A stretch of DNA of 64,000 nt from Hymenobacter fodinae (GCF_004745825.1 NZ_SRLA01000005.1:315106-379105); one strand, 5' to 3'; positions 25,935 to 35,222 are shown, numbered from the stretch's first letter. A program made the numbers and translations. Notes: generated by a model not told the origin, from the letters alone.

Positions 25935-26766
25935 TAAGCTGTTTCGGGACCGACTAGAGGGCCACGCCCCCACGCCGCCCGCCTACCTCTGGGACCAACT
26001 GGAGGCCGAAATTCAGCCCAAGCGCAAGCGCCCCGTCATGTGGCTAGCTGCCGCGGCCGTAGCACTGCTCACTTTGCTAGGCGGGGCTTGGTGGGTGCTG
26101 GTGCAGCAAGGCCCAGCCAGTGGACTAGGCACCGGCCCTGTGGCCTCAGCAACCAAGCAAAACCCAGAAAAAAAATCTTCACTCGCTCAGGCAACCCCCA
26201 CTCCTGCTTCTCCATCTACCGCTACAGAAGCCCCGGACAACGCGACGCCGGTAGAGGTGGCCACCTCAGATGCTTCTCCGGCCCGGTCCGCGGGTGTACA
26301 ACCGGACCTCGCCCCAGGAGCTCGCCCCGCCGCATTAGCCCGCGCTTCGGCCCCTCGTTCTGCTACTCGCCCCTCCTTAAAAGCTACGTCTGATGCCGCT
26401 GCTTCCCACCAGGCGCTGGCCGCCACCTCTCCCGCTTCCACTGCTCCGGAGCAGCGTGCGGGGGTAGCTCCCCAGCCCGAAACGACGGCCCCGGCACCCT
26501 CTATTGCCCTGGCAAGCACGTCGGCTAAATCCGCTCCCATCGGTCCGATTGAAGTAGAAGTCCGCCAAGCCCCGGCTACCACGGCTATGGCCCTAACCGA
26601 TGCCTCCGAAACTGGCCACCGCCCCCGCCTTGGCGCCTTGCTGCAGCAGGCTCGCAATGCGGTGCGCGGCGACAAAGTAAGCCTGACGGAAGCCGGTTTG
26701 CCGGAAATGGTAACAGTGCAGGCCCGCGTGGGCAACCGCACGCTTACCAAAGTTATCCAACTGTAA
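25915..26766 (+). CDS. Probable anti-sigma factor, single-pass membrane protein
   Basis: A 283-residue protein encoded in overlap with the ECF sigma gene. Its first ~40 residues (DIDKLFRDRLEGHAPTPPAYLWDQLEAEI) resemble the short cytoplasmic anti-sigma segment of Bacteroidota ECF partners. One membrane helix follows (VMWLAAAAVALLTLLGGAWWVL, ~42-63), and the rest is periplasmic and low complexity, rich in Ala, Pro, Ser and Thr. The extreme C-terminus (GLPEMVTVQARVGNRTLTKVIQL) is a short structured tail. The role is inferred from position and topology, since no ZAS-type motif can be seen. The following barrel gene starts 24 bases after it. Confidence 0.75.
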   Translation: MQPEDIDKLFRDRLEGHAPTPPAYLWDQLEAEIQPKRKRPVMWLAAAAVALLTLLGGAWWVLVQQGPASGLGTGPVASATKQNPEKKSSLAQATPTPASPSTATEAPDNATPVEVATSDASPARSAGVQPDLAPGARPAALARASAPRSATRPSLKATSDAAASHQALAATSPASTAPEQRAGVAPQPETTAPAPSIALASTSAKSAPIGPIEVEVRQAPATTAMALTDASETGHRPRLGALLQQARNAVRGDKVSLTEAGLPEMVTVQARVGNRTLTKVIQL

Positions 26767-26790
26767 CGCCGCCTTTTTCTCCCTTACGTC

Positions 26791-27936
26791 ATGAAACGTA
26801 TATCCTCTCTCCTCGCCCTGTTGGCCTTAGTGCTTCTGCTGCCTGGCCGCCTGCACGCCTCTGCTAGGCCTGCCACTCACCCCGACGACACCATTATTGT
26901 GAAGCTGCCTAACCAGGCTACCATGACGCTGTTCGTGAAAAATAAAGCGCAGCTGCGTGAGATGCGCAACTACAAGCTCGACTCGCTGCTCGTCCTGCTC
27001 GATGGCTACATCACGCAGGCTGAGGCAGCTGGCAAGAACTCGAAGTCAGACCAGGTGACTATGGAGTTTTACCCCGCCAAAGACCAGCCCGGCAAAAAAG
27101 TGCCCGAGCAAATTCGCATCACCGTGCGCTCTGAGGATGGCAAGACCAGCTCCAAAACCATGACTCGTACCGATGTGGTGATGGGCCGCGTGTTTGGGGT
27201 GACGGTGTACGATAAGCAGGATGGCAAGGATGATGACCACGTTTCGGTGCGCATCAGCTCCACTCCCGACTCGGTGAAGCAGGCCCAGCGCAAGGCCAAG
27301 CAGGAGGAGCGCGCCAACCGCGCCGTGCACACCAACTTCAACGTTGACCTGGGTCTGAACACGCTGGTCAATAAATCAACCGCCCCCGGCGAAAACGAGC
27401 TTGACCTACGCCCCATTGGCTCCCGCTACCTAAGCCTAAACTACAATTACGATATTCGGGTGGGGAAGAAAGGCTCTCCCTTCCACCTCATCACGGGCCC
27501 GGAGCTTTCCTTCAACAACTTCATGCTCGATAAAAACTACCGCTTCGCCGACGACAACGACATCACGCGAGTAGTAGCCGATACCCGCAGCCTGGAAAAG
27601 AGCAAGCTCACCATGACCACGCTGAACCTGCCCCTGATGGCTTCGCTCCGCTTCCGTGGCAAAAACGACCGGGATGGGTTCCACATTGGCGCAGGTGGGT
27701 TTGCGGGCTACCGCCTCGGTTCCCACACTAAGCTTAAGTACGAGGAAGAAGGCCGCACCCGTAAAGACAAAGACCGGGGCAGCTACAACCTCTCTGATTT
27801 TCAGTACGGTTTGCAGGGCACCATCGGCATCCGCGGCCTAGATCTGTTCGTGAAGTACAACCTCAACGATACCTTCAAGAACAACCGCGGCCCCCAAGCC
27901 CAAACCCTGAGCTTCGGCATCTCGCTGCTAGACTAA
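26791..27936 (+). CDS. Outer-membrane beta-barrel protein, PorT-like
   Basis: A 381-residue exported protein with a signal peptide (MKRISSLLALLALVLLLPGRLHA), a charged N-terminal domain (~30-190) with a lysine-rich linker (VKQAQRKAKQEERANR), and a C-terminal beta-barrel of about eight strands (~195-381; FNVDLGLNTL, YLSLNYNYDIRVG, FHIGAGGFAGYRLG, IRGLDLFVKYNLNDTF, QTLSFGISLLD). It is the third gene of a probable sigma/anti-sigma/barrel operon, which suggests it is a target or sensor of that system. A bidirectional terminator follows. Confidence 0.85.
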   Translation: MKRISSLLALLALVLLLPGRLHASARPATHPDDTIIVKLPNQATMTLFVKNKAQLREMRNYKLDSLLVLLDGYITQAEAAGKNSKSDQVTMEFYPAKDQPGKKVPEQIRITVRSEDGKTSSKTMTRTDVVMGRVFGVTVYDKQDGKDDDHVSVRISSTPDSVKQAQRKAKQEERANRAVHTNFNVDLGLNTLVNKSTAPGENELDLRPIGSRYLSLNYNYDIRVGKKGSPFHLITGPELSFNNFMLDKNYRFADDNDITRVVADTRSLEKSKLTMTTLNLPLMASLRFRGKNDRDGFHIGAGGFAGYRLGSHTKLKYEEEGRTRKDKDRGSYNLSDFQYGLQGTIGIRGLDLFVKYNLNDTFKNNRGPQAQTLSFGISLLD

Positions 27937-27957
27937 CCCGCTCTCCTCATTGCCTAA

Positions 27958-27998
27958 AACAAGAGGCCTAGCAATGCTGCTAGGCCTCTTGTTTTTAG
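27958..27998. terminator. Bidirectional terminator containing an inverted GGCCTAG/CTAGGCC pair
   Basis: AACAAGAGGCCTAGCA (27958-27973) pairs perfectly with 27978-27993 around ATGC, followed by TTTTT. It serves the barrel gene and the convergent methyltransferase gene. The stem is built from one GGCCTAG and one CTAGGCC copy. Confidence 0.88.
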
Positions 27999-28032
27999 CT
28001 AGTTGTCTAGTCTAATTTCCTATACTCAACTA

Positions 28033-28779
28033 TTACTCATTCCGGTAGAAGTTATCCAGCAGAATAGCGGCCGATACGGCTACGTTCAGACTTTCGGCCT
28101 GGCCCCGGCCGGGGATGTGCAGGCGCTGGGTCAGGCAGGCTTCTACGTCTGGAGTGAGGCCATGCGACTCGCTGCCCATGATGAGTACGCCGGTGGGACG
28201 CAAGGTAAGCCGGTGCACATTTTCCCCGTGCAGGTCGGCGCCATAAATGGGTAGCTCGGGCGGCAGGCTCTGCAACCACCCGGGCAGCTCCCGCTGCCAC
28301 ACGGGCACCCGCGTAAAAGAGCCCATGGTGGCGGCCACCGTTTTTGGTGCCCATGGGTCAGCGCAGGTTTCGGAGCAGATTACCCCCGCTAGGCCATACC
28401 AGTCGGCGAGGCGGATGAGGGTGCCTACGTTGCCTGGGTCGCGCACCTGATCGAGGGCCAGCAGGAGGCTACCGGGCCTAGGCTGCAGGGGCCGCTCCTG
28501 GGGCAGGCGGGCAATGGCCAGGGCGGTAGTATTGTTGGCTAGCGTGCCGAGTTTCGTAAGTTCGTCTTCCGTGACAATGTCAACAGGCACGGCGGGCGGT
28601 AGCTGCGCCTGAATTTTCTCCGCAAAATCAGCCGTAACAATCACCCGTTCCGTTAGAAGTCCGGAACTTAGCAGCTCTTTTACGCTTTTGCCGCCTTCTA
28701 CCAGGAAAGCGGCGTGCCGAAGTCGATACTTCTTCAGGTGCAGCGCGTGCACGTATTTCGCTACTGCTTTTGAAACCAT
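28033..28779 (-). CDS. TrmH/SpoU family RNA 2'-O-methyltransferase
   Basis: A 248-residue SPOUT enzyme that transfers methyl from S-adenosylmethionine to ribose in rRNA or tRNA. An N-terminal substrate-binding domain (~1-90, LKKYRLRHAAFLVEGGKSVKELLSSG, typical of SpoU_sub_bind) leads to the SPOUT domain with its three motifs: LLALDQVRDPGNVGTLIRLADWYGLAG, GVLIMGSESHGL, and LHIPGRGQAESLNVAVSAAILL. Length is normal. It is divergent from the TamL gene on its upstream side, with the two start regions almost touching. Confidence 0.94.
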   Translation of the reverse strand: MVSKAVAKYVHALHLKKYRLRHAAFLVEGGKSVKELLSSGLLTERVIVTADFAEKIQAQLPPAVPVDIVTEDELTKLGTLANNTTALAIARLPQERPLQPRPGSLLLALDQVRDPGNVGTLIRLADWYGLAGVICSETCADPWAPKTVAATMGSFTRVPVWQRELPGWLQSLPPELPIYGADLHGENVHRLTLRPTGVLIMGSESHGLTPDVEACLTQRLHIPGRGQAESLNVAVSAAILLDNFYRNE

Positions 28780-31391
28780 ATACGCTGTTTAACAAGGCCT
28801 CAACCAGAGGTCTTTTTTCGGGAAAGAAAACGCGGGCCGCCATGGGCAGCCTGCTGCTACTCAGTGGCCTAGCGGGCTGCTCACCGCTGCGGCTGCTCCA
28901 GCCGGGGCAGCGCCTGCTGAGCCGCGTAAAAATAGAGGGGGTAAAGAAAGCCGACCCCGAGCGGCTGCAGGCGCTAGCGCAGCAAAAGCCCAATAGCACG
29001 TTTCCGCTGCCAAAGCTAGCAATCTATCAGCTAGGCCGTAAGTTTTACAACCCGGAAAAGCTCCAGCGCAAGCTCGACGAAGACCGCACGCACTACGACC
29101 AGTTGATTCAGGCGGCCGGTACTGACTCGGTGGAAGTAGGTAAACTGCTCACCAAGCGGGAGCGGCACACCCGGCGCCACCAGCTGGCCCTCGACAAGGG
29201 CAATGCCATCATGCGCATTGGGGAGGCTCCCGTTATATACGACTCCTCCCTCACCCAGGCCAGCGCCGATCAGATGGCCACCTTCCTGAAATCGAAGGGT
29301 TTTTTCCGCAGCGGCGTGACGGCTACGGATACTGTGCCGACGCGGCTGTTTTCGCCCTTCAGGATCTTTACTTTCCGGAGTCCCTTCCACAGTGAGCCGC
29401 GCCGGGTTACGGTGGTGTACCGCGTTACGGAAAATCAGCCCTTTCACTACAGCCAACTCGACTACGATATTCAGGACACCGCCGTGGCTCGCCGGGTGTT
29501 GCTGAGTCTGCCCCAAAGCCTGCTGCACATTGGCGACCAATACGATGAAGAAGCTATTGGCGGCGAGCGGAACCGTATTGAAGATCTGCTTAAAAATCAG
29601 GGCTACTACGATTTTCGCCAGCAGTACATTACGCTGGAGGCCGATACCAGCTTTGCCCCCACCACCGTGCGCCTGCGGACCATCATCAGCAAACCGACCC
29701 GGGGGGAGCACCACCGGCTGTACACCGTTCGGCGGGTAAACTTCATTACAGATGCCGGCTTGGTGCGCTTTGGTCAGAACCGTGACACACTGATCCGTGA
29801 CTCGGTCTACTACCTGGCCTACAAGCACAAATTCAGCACCCGTACTCTCGACCGTAAAGTGGCAGTGCGCCCCGGCGAACCTTTCAGTCAGACCAAAACT
29901 CAGCTTACGCAACGCCAACTAGCCAACCTGGATATGTTCCGGTTCAGTACGGTTACGTACCGGCGGCTCCGTGGTGATGACGCCCCCGCTGACTCTACCC
30001 GGGGCCTGCTGGATGCCACTATTAATGCCTCACCGGCCAAGAAATACCAGGAAACTTCTGAGTTTGGGGGTACCTACGTGGCAGAAAAGCTGGGCCCGTT
30101 TGGCAACGTTCGCCTGAAAGTCAGGAATGTATTCGGGGGCGCTGAGGTGCTGGAATTTGGCCTGCGTGCGGGATTTGAAGGGCAGCTGAACATTGCGGGG
30201 CAGACAAACGACGATCAGCAGAAAAGTCTGCTGACTACCCAGCTAGGCGCCAACGTTAACCTGGTGCTGCCGCAGTTTCTGATTCCGTGGCGCCCCAACC
30301 GCTACCTGAATCAGTATAACCCCCGCACGCGCTTCAACGCCAGCTATACCTACGTACAACGCCCGGCCCAGTACACCAGAACCAACGTGGAAGGCACGCT
30401 AGACTACATCTGGCAGCGCTCCACGTATCATCAGTACGTGCTCACCCCCTTCGACCTGAGCATTGTCCGGACGGCTGCCATTACGGACCCATATTTTGCC
30501 CTGCTGCAGCAGCTAGCCTTAACGCAGAACACGCCGGTACTGCGCAGCTTCGACAACCTGTTTGTGCCCAGCTTCAGTGCTACTTCGCTTTATAACTCCA
30601 ACGACTTCAACGAAACCCGTGACGGCAAATACTTGCGCCTGTTTGCTGAGGTAGGTGGCCTAACCCGCAATCTATACCGAAAGCAGCCCGTGGTTCTCAG
30701 TCTGCGACCAGAGCGCAGTGACCGACTGAAAACGTACGATTTCGCCAAGTTCACAGCCGACTACCGCCGGTACCACAAACTCACCCCTCAAACGTTCTTC
30801 GTGTACCGGTTAGCGGGGGGCGCTGTCCGGTCACTGACTGCCACCAAAACAGTGCAGCGTGGGGAGGATGGAAAGATCATTCCTAACAGCCAAGCCAGCC
30901 AGTTTCTGGTGCCCTACGACAAGTACCTCTTCGCCGGGGGTAGCTCCAGCGTGCGGGCCTGGAAACCCCGCCGGTTGGGCACGGGCAGCTATACGCAGTA
31001 TCAGCGAGACGAGAACGGCAATGAAACCAGTGAGCGGAACTACGACCTAGAGCAGCCCGGCGAGTTACTGCTCGAAGGCAACGTAGAGTACCGTTTCCCG
31101 ATCTACAGCTTTATTAAGGGGGCTTTGTTCACAGATTTTGGCAACGTATGGTCATTGCAGAAAGACCCCGCTCGCCCAGGTGCGCAATTCCAGTTCGATA
31201 AATTTTATCGGCAGTTTGCGGTCGGGTCGGGTTTTGGTCTGCGCCTAGATTTTAGCTTCCTGATTCTGCGCCTCGACATTGCCACGAAGGTCTACGACCC
31301 CACGGCGCCAAGCGACAAATGGGCCATTCGGCGCTTTAGCCTCAGGGAGGACCAAACTGCCTTCAACCTAGGCATCGGTTATCCATTCTAA
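28770..31391 (+). CDS. BamA/TamA-family outer-membrane lipoprotein (TamL-like)
   Basis: An 873-residue Omp85-superfamily protein. It has a lipoprotein signal (LLLLSGLAGC), POTRA-like N-terminal repeats (~40-370, with LLQPGQRLLSRVKIEGVKK and PFHYSQLDYDIQD), and a C-terminal 16-strand barrel (~400-873) ending in FNLGIGYPF. In Bacteroidota TamL works with TamB in moving lipids or proteins across the envelope; tamB is not in the window. Start choice is uncertain: TTG 28770 overlaps the divergent methyltransferase start and gives a lysine/arginine-rich n-region, while ATG 28842 leaves no positive charge ahead of the hydrophobic core. I report the longer frame. Confidence 0.9.
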   Translation: MKPYTLFNKASTRGLFSGKKTRAAMGSLLLLSGLAGCSPLRLLQPGQRLLSRVKIEGVKKADPERLQALAQQKPNSTFPLPKLAIYQLGRKFYNPEKLQRKLDEDRTHYDQLIQAAGTDSVEVGKLLTKRERHTRRHQLALDKGNAIMRIGEAPVIYDSSLTQASADQMATFLKSKGFFRSGVTATDTVPTRLFSPFRIFTFRSPFHSEPRRVTVVYRVTENQPFHYSQLDYDIQDTAVARRVLLSLPQSLLHIGDQYDEEAIGGERNRIEDLLKNQGYYDFRQQYITLEADTSFAPTTVRLRTIISKPTRGEHHRLYTVRRVNFITDAGLVRFGQNRDTLIRDSVYYLAYKHKFSTRTLDRKVAVRPGEPFSQTKTQLTQRQLANLDMFRFSTVTYRRLRGDDAPADSTRGLLDATINASPAKKYQETSEFGGTYVAEKLGPFGNVRLKVRNVFGGAEVLEFGLRAGFEGQLNIAGQTNDDQQKSLLTTQLGANVNLVLPQFLIPWRPNRYLNQYNPRTRFNASYTYVQRPAQYTRTNVEGTLDYIWQRSTYHQYVLTPFDLSIVRTAAITDPYFALLQQLALTQNTPVLRSFDNLFVPSFSATSLYNSNDFNETRDGKYLRLFAEVGGLTRNLYRKQPVVLSLRPERSDRLKTYDFAKFTADYRRYHKLTPQTFFVYRLAGGAVRSLTATKTVQRGEDGKIIPNSQASQFLVPYDKYLFAGGSSSVRAWKPRRLGTGSYTQYQRDENGNETSERNYDLEQPGELLLEGNVEYRFPIYSFIKGALFTDFGNVWSLQKDPARPGAQFQFDKFYRQFAVGSGFGLRLDFSFLILRLDIATKVYDPTAPSDKWAIRRFSLREDQTAFNLGIGYPF

Positions 31392-31472
31392 GTGACGGTT
31401 TGAGCGCACGTGGAGTGGCCTAGTCCCAGAATTAACTTAGTACTAACGCCTTAATATTAATCCATTTACACT

Positions 31473-31551
31473 CAAACAACCTAAAGCCCCAGTGGGGCGA
31501 CACCGCACACTAGATGGTCGGTGTCGCCCCACTGGGGCTTTAGGTTGTTTG
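31473..31551. terminator. Hairpin with 33-bp perfect stem between convergent genes
   Basis: Bases 31473-31505 are the exact reverse complement of 31519-31551, with a 13-base loop. This is the longest perfect inverted repeat in the window. It lies 81 bases after the TamL stop codon and 69 bases from the end of the convergent E1 gene. Confidence 0.8.
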
Positions 31552-31619
31552 GGGGTTTGCGCCTACGGCCTAGAATGCATTGGGCTAGTGGGCTAGGCCA
31601 GATGCTCGCTGTATTAGCA

Positions 31620-33725
31620 CTAATAGCTTAACAGCTCCTGCAGCGCGGCGGCTACTTTTTCAGCGCTCGGCAGCATTTGCTTTTCCAGCTCTACGTTGAG
31701 AGCAATGGCGGGCAAATTGGCGGCACCTAGGGTGAAAACTGGCGCATCGAGCTGGCGGAAACAGGTACGCTGGATACGCCCGGCCAAGCTCTCGGCAAAG
31801 GAGTTCATTAGGGGCTCCTCGGTCAGTACCAGGGCTTTGCCATGGCGGCGTACGGCAGCTTCCACCGCTTCATAATCGAGGGGGTTGAGAGTACGCAAAT
31901 CCAGCACTTCTACCTGGCCTAGGAACCGCTTGCTGGCCGTTTTGGCCCAGTGCACTCCCATACCGTAGGTAATAACCACGCAGGTTTCACCGGAGCGTAA
32001 CTTTTCCGGGTCGGCCTGCTGGGCCACAGCGGCTTTGCCCAACGGAATAACGTACCCAGGCTCTGGCTCCACGGTTTTGGCATCTTCGGTACCAGGCACT
32101 TTACTCCAGTACAAGCCTTTGTGCTCAAGCAGCACCACGGGGTTTGGGTCGAGGAAAGCGGCCCGCAGCAGGCCCTTCATATCGGCGGCATTGCTGGGGT
32201 ACACCACCTTGATGCCCCGGATGGTGAGCAGCGTACTTTCTACTGAACCGGAGTGGTAAGGTCCGCCCCCACCATAAGCTCCCACCGGCACCCTAATCAG
32301 GCTTTGTACCGGAAATTTCCCATTGGAGAGGTAGCAGGACTTGCTCAGCTCTTCCACTAACTGATTTAGGCTAGGCCAGATGTAGTCGGCAAACTGAATT
32401 TCTACAATGGCCTTGGCACCCACTGCGCTCATGCCCGCGGTGCTGCCCACAATGTAGGCCTCCTGGATGGGAGTATTGAACACACGGGCGTCGCCGTATT
32501 TCTTGGCCAGCAGGGCTGCTTCGCGGAAAACTCCACCTAGCTCGCCGCCCACGTCTTGGCCGTAAAACAAGGCCTCCGGAAACTCCTGCAGAATTTCATC
32601 AACGGCGTGCAGGGCAGCATCCACCATCAGCACCTTATCAGCCCCTACGGGGCTTCTCTCGCCAGCCTCTTCTGTTACGGCAGGCGGCGCAAACTCATGC
32701 TCGGCGTAGGTGGCGGGGTCGGGTGCTGGGGCAGCCAAGGCCCGCTGGTAGTCGGCTTCTACGGTTGCGCGGGCCTCCTCTCCGAGTTCGGCCAGCAGTG
32801 CCTCGGAGTAGCCCAACTCCAACAGTTGCTGATGAAAGCGGGGCAGCGGATCGTTGAGAGTATGGGCAGCGAGGTTGTCGCCGCGGTACCACTCGCGGCG
32901 TACGCCGCTGGTGTGGTGGCCTAGCAGCGGACATTTGGCGTGTACCAGCACGGGGCCGCGGGTTCGGCGAGCGTAGTCGAAGGCTTCTTCCATCCCCGCA
33001 TGACTCGCTAGAAAATCAGCCCCATCAAATTGCAGGCGGTGCAGCCCTTTAAAGCCAGCCGCAAACTCAAACGCATCCATGGCGCGCATCTCGCGCCCCG
33101 TAGCCGAGATGCCCCAATCGTTATCCTGCACCAAGTAAATAATGGGCAACTGGTGCAGCACGGCCATCTGCAGCGCTTCCGCTACCTCCCCCTCCGTCAT
33201 GGCTCCGTCGCCGATGGAGCACAGCACCACGGGCTGTTCTTCGGCTTCGGGCAGTAGGTTTTGGCTTTCCAGATACTTGATGGCGTGGGCCATGCCCGTA
33301 GCGGGTATGGCCTGCATACCGGTGGCCGAGCTCTGGTGCGGAATAACGGGAAAACCTGCCCGCCGCAAGGAAGGATGGCTGTAGTATGTACGGCCGCCCG
33401 AGAACGGGTCGTCGCGCTTGGCCATGAGCTGCAGCATGAGTTCGTAGGGCGTCAGGCCGAAGCCCAGCAGCATGGCATCATCGCGGTAGTATGGTGCGGC
33501 GTAGTCGGTGGGCCGCAGATGAAACGCGGCCGCCAGCTGAATAGCCTCATGGCCCCGGGCCGTGGCGTGCACGTACTTGGCCGTTACGGCTTTATTTTCT
33601 TCGTATAAACGAGCTAGCTCCGCAGCAGTACGCATCAGGCGATAAGCACGTTGGAGCATTGCTCGGGTGGGGGTTGGGGTGGTAAACTCGGTTTCCAGCG
33701 TCGTCGGGGTGGAGTAGATTGACAT
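31620..33725 (-). CDS. 2-oxoacid dehydrogenase E1, fused alpha and beta subunits
   Basis: A 701-residue thiamine-diphosphate enzyme, E1 of a branched-chain (2-oxoisovalerate-type) or related 2-oxoacid dehydrogenase complex. The alpha half (~30-340) has the ThDP motif GDGAMTEGEVAEALQMAVLHQLPIIYLVQDN and GHHTSGVRREWY. The beta half (~365-701) has ALFYGQDVGGELGGVFR, FNTPIQEAYIVGSTAGMSAVG, PVGAYGGGGPYHSGSVEST with the active-site His, and the C-terminal transketolase domain VEVLDLRTLNPLDYEAVEAAV. Fusion of the two subunits is common in Bacteroidota. E2 and E3 are not adjacent. It is monocistronic, with an 8-of-8 region TAATTTCG near its start on the minus strand. Confidence 0.93.
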   Translation of the reverse strand: MSIYSTPTTLETEFTTPTPTRAMLQRAYRLMRTAAELARLYEENKAVTAKYVHATARGHEAIQLAAAFHLRPTDYAAPYYRDDAMLLGFGLTPYELMLQLMAKRDDPFSGGRTYYSHPSLRRAGFPVIPHQSSATGMQAIPATGMAHAIKYLESQNLLPEAEEQPVVLCSIGDGAMTEGEVAEALQMAVLHQLPIIYLVQDNDWGISATGREMRAMDAFEFAAGFKGLHRLQFDGADFLASHAGMEEAFDYARRTRGPVLVHAKCPLLGHHTSGVRREWYRGDNLAAHTLNDPLPRFHQQLLELGYSEALLAELGEEARATVEADYQRALAAPAPDPATYAEHEFAPPAVTEEAGERSPVGADKVLMVDAALHAVDEILQEFPEALFYGQDVGGELGGVFREAALLAKKYGDARVFNTPIQEAYIVGSTAGMSAVGAKAIVEIQFADYIWPSLNQLVEELSKSCYLSNGKFPVQSLIRVPVGAYGGGGPYHSGSVESTLLTIRGIKVVYPSNAADMKGLLRAAFLDPNPVVLLEHKGLYWSKVPGTEDAKTVEPEPGYVIPLGKAAVAQQADPEKLRSGETCVVITYGMGVHWAKTASKRFLGQVEVLDLRTLNPLDYEAVEAAVRRHGKALVLTEEPLMNSFAESLAGRIQRTCFRQLDAPVFTLGAANLPAIALNVELEKQMLPSAEKVAAALQELLSY

Positions 33726-33950
33726 GCAGGGGCGGTGGGTTATGCGGCGAAATTACGGGTTCGCAAGGGAATGCGAAGTTTGTGGGGCGTCTAAATAATT
33801 TAGGGCTCTAGGCCACCTCCCGTACGGGGTGCTGGCAGTTGACGCAGTGCCTGTAGGGCGGCCAGGGTTGATGGTGACTAGCAGCCCAAGAGGCTGTACA
33901 TTTTAACAGAAGGAGCCCCAACCCTGTTCACTGCCTCGTACTTTCGCCGC

Positions 33951-34472
33951 ATGCTTTCACCTGTATCCATTACTCTCGCCACTGAAGCAGATATTGCGGA
34001 AGTGGTAGCCCTAGTCAATAGCGCCTACCGGGGCGACACTTCCCGCCAGGGTTGGACCACCGAAGCCCACCTGCTTGACGGCCAGCGCACCGATGCTGAA
34101 GATATTCGCACCCTGCTTCAAGGTGCCGGCGGGGCCATTCTATTAGCTCGCAATGAGGCTGGGCAGCTAGTAGGCAGCGTGTACATGCAGGAGCAGCAGC
34201 CCGATTTGTACATGGGCATGCTGTCTGTATCGCCGCTGCTTCAAGGCACAGGCCTTGGCAAGCGCTTGATGGCCGCCGTGGCTGAGCACGCACGGCAAGT
34301 TGGCTGTAACAGCCTATTAATCTCGGTCATTTCGGTTCGCCACGAGCTACTCGCCTGGTATGAACGCCATGGCTTCCAGCGCACCGGCGAAACCGTCGCC
34401 TTCCCCACCGACACGCGCTTCGGAATACCTAAGCAGCCCTTAGAACTCCTGCTGCTGCGCAAGGCACTGTAG
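33951..34472 (+). CDS. GNAT family N-acetyltransferase
   Basis: A 173-residue acyltransferase. The GNAT fold is clear: the N-terminal strand and helix (ITLATEADIAEVVALVNSAYRGD), central strands (AILLARNEAGQLVGSVYMQ, YMGMLSVSPLLQGTGLGKRLM carrying the Q-x-x-G-x-G acetyl-CoA loop), and the C-terminal WYERHGFQRTGE. The acceptor is unknown. TACTTTCG at 33939-33946, a near match to TAnnTTTG, lies four bases before the ATG, so the transcript leader would be very short. Nothing nearby suggests a substrate. Confidence 0.92.
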   Translation: MLSPVSITLATEADIAEVVALVNSAYRGDTSRQGWTTEAHLLDGQRTDAEDIRTLLQGAGGAILLARNEAGQLVGSVYMQEQQPDLYMGMLSVSPLLQGTGLGKRLMAAVAEHARQVGCNSLLISVISVRHELLAWYERHGFQRTGETVAFPTDTRFGIPKQPLELLLLRKAL

Positions 34473-34475
34473 CCA

Positions 34476-34934
34476 CTATTGGCACTCCTGAAAGATTACT
34501 GGGTCGGTTTTGGCAATAACAGTGCTCCTGCCGGGAGCGGTGTTGCGATGCAGGTAGAAGTAGCACGTAATTGGGCGCTTCAGCATGGCATTCTGCCGAA
34601 GGGCTGACATGGGATAGCTGAGCGTGAGCGTGTCTTGCTTGCACTTTACCGTGACCTCGCCTGCCCTGCCATCAGAGAACGTCATGCCTGGTCTGGTGCT
34701 TTGAAATTTGATGGATACCGCAAACCCATACTCAGACTGCTTCGTGTCGGCAATACGATAAGCCAGTTTAACCTTCAGCAACGACTTTGCTGAGAGAGTA
34801 GCGCAGGGCAGTTAATTAATTTTTAGCATCTTAATTGTGCTTTCCCCGATACCTTCAGTGGTTTTTAGCCCAGTAAAAGCACTTGCGCTAAGCATCACCA
34901 ACCCGGCCGTTATCAGGTAATAATAGTTCTTCAT
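34476..34934 (-). pseudogene. Small exported protein gene interrupted by an in-frame TAA
   Basis: Reading the minus strand from ATG 34934 gives a signal-peptide-like start (MKNYYYLITAGLVMLSASAF), then about 20 more residues to a TAA stop after residue 40. The same frame continues without another stop for 111 codons to 34476 (LLKVKLAYRIADTKQ ... STVIAKTDPVIFQECQ). The downstream part is beta-rich and looks like the mature half of one secreted protein of ~152 residues. So either a nonsense mutation broke the gene, the base call is wrong, or two short frames are aligned by chance. The family is not recognised. Confidence 0.55.
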
Positions 34935-35115
34935 AGAGGTATGGAAGCTAGATCAACTTGCAGTTAGCACCCCAAAGCGAGTAGTGCTGTGTAATGCTCG
35001 TTTGAATAATGGCGAGAAAGGTAGAAGATAAAAGTTGCTAAGCGGCCACTGCGGCGCTGCTAATAGTTCAGTTGACCTTGGCTAGGCCTGTACTGCAGCT
35101 AAATGTCCAAACCCC

Positions 35116-35123
35116 TACCTTTG
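35116..35123 (+). promoter_or_regulatory. Candidate -7 promoter element for hemF
   Basis: TACCTTTG matches TAnnTTTG exactly and lies 99 bases before the hemF ATG. No TTG element at the normal spacing. Confidence 0.4.
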
Positions 35124-35222
35124 CAGAACAAAAAACAGCGGCGGGCCTGATTTTTGTCAGTTGCCGGCAATGCTTCCCGGTGGAAGTTTGCCATGCACTT
35201 TTCCTCCGCTGCTATGCTACCC

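Noticed and set aside
26100..26640. Ala/Pro/Thr-rich stretch as a frameshifted or spurious gene
   Set aside because: The frame is continuous from an overlap with the sigma-factor gene to a structured C-terminus; such linkers are normal in periplasmic anti-sigma domains.
29031..29918. 295-residue antisense frame inside the TamL gene
   Set aside because: Long antisense frames are expected in GC-rich coding DNA; the plus strand encodes a clear BamA-family protein.
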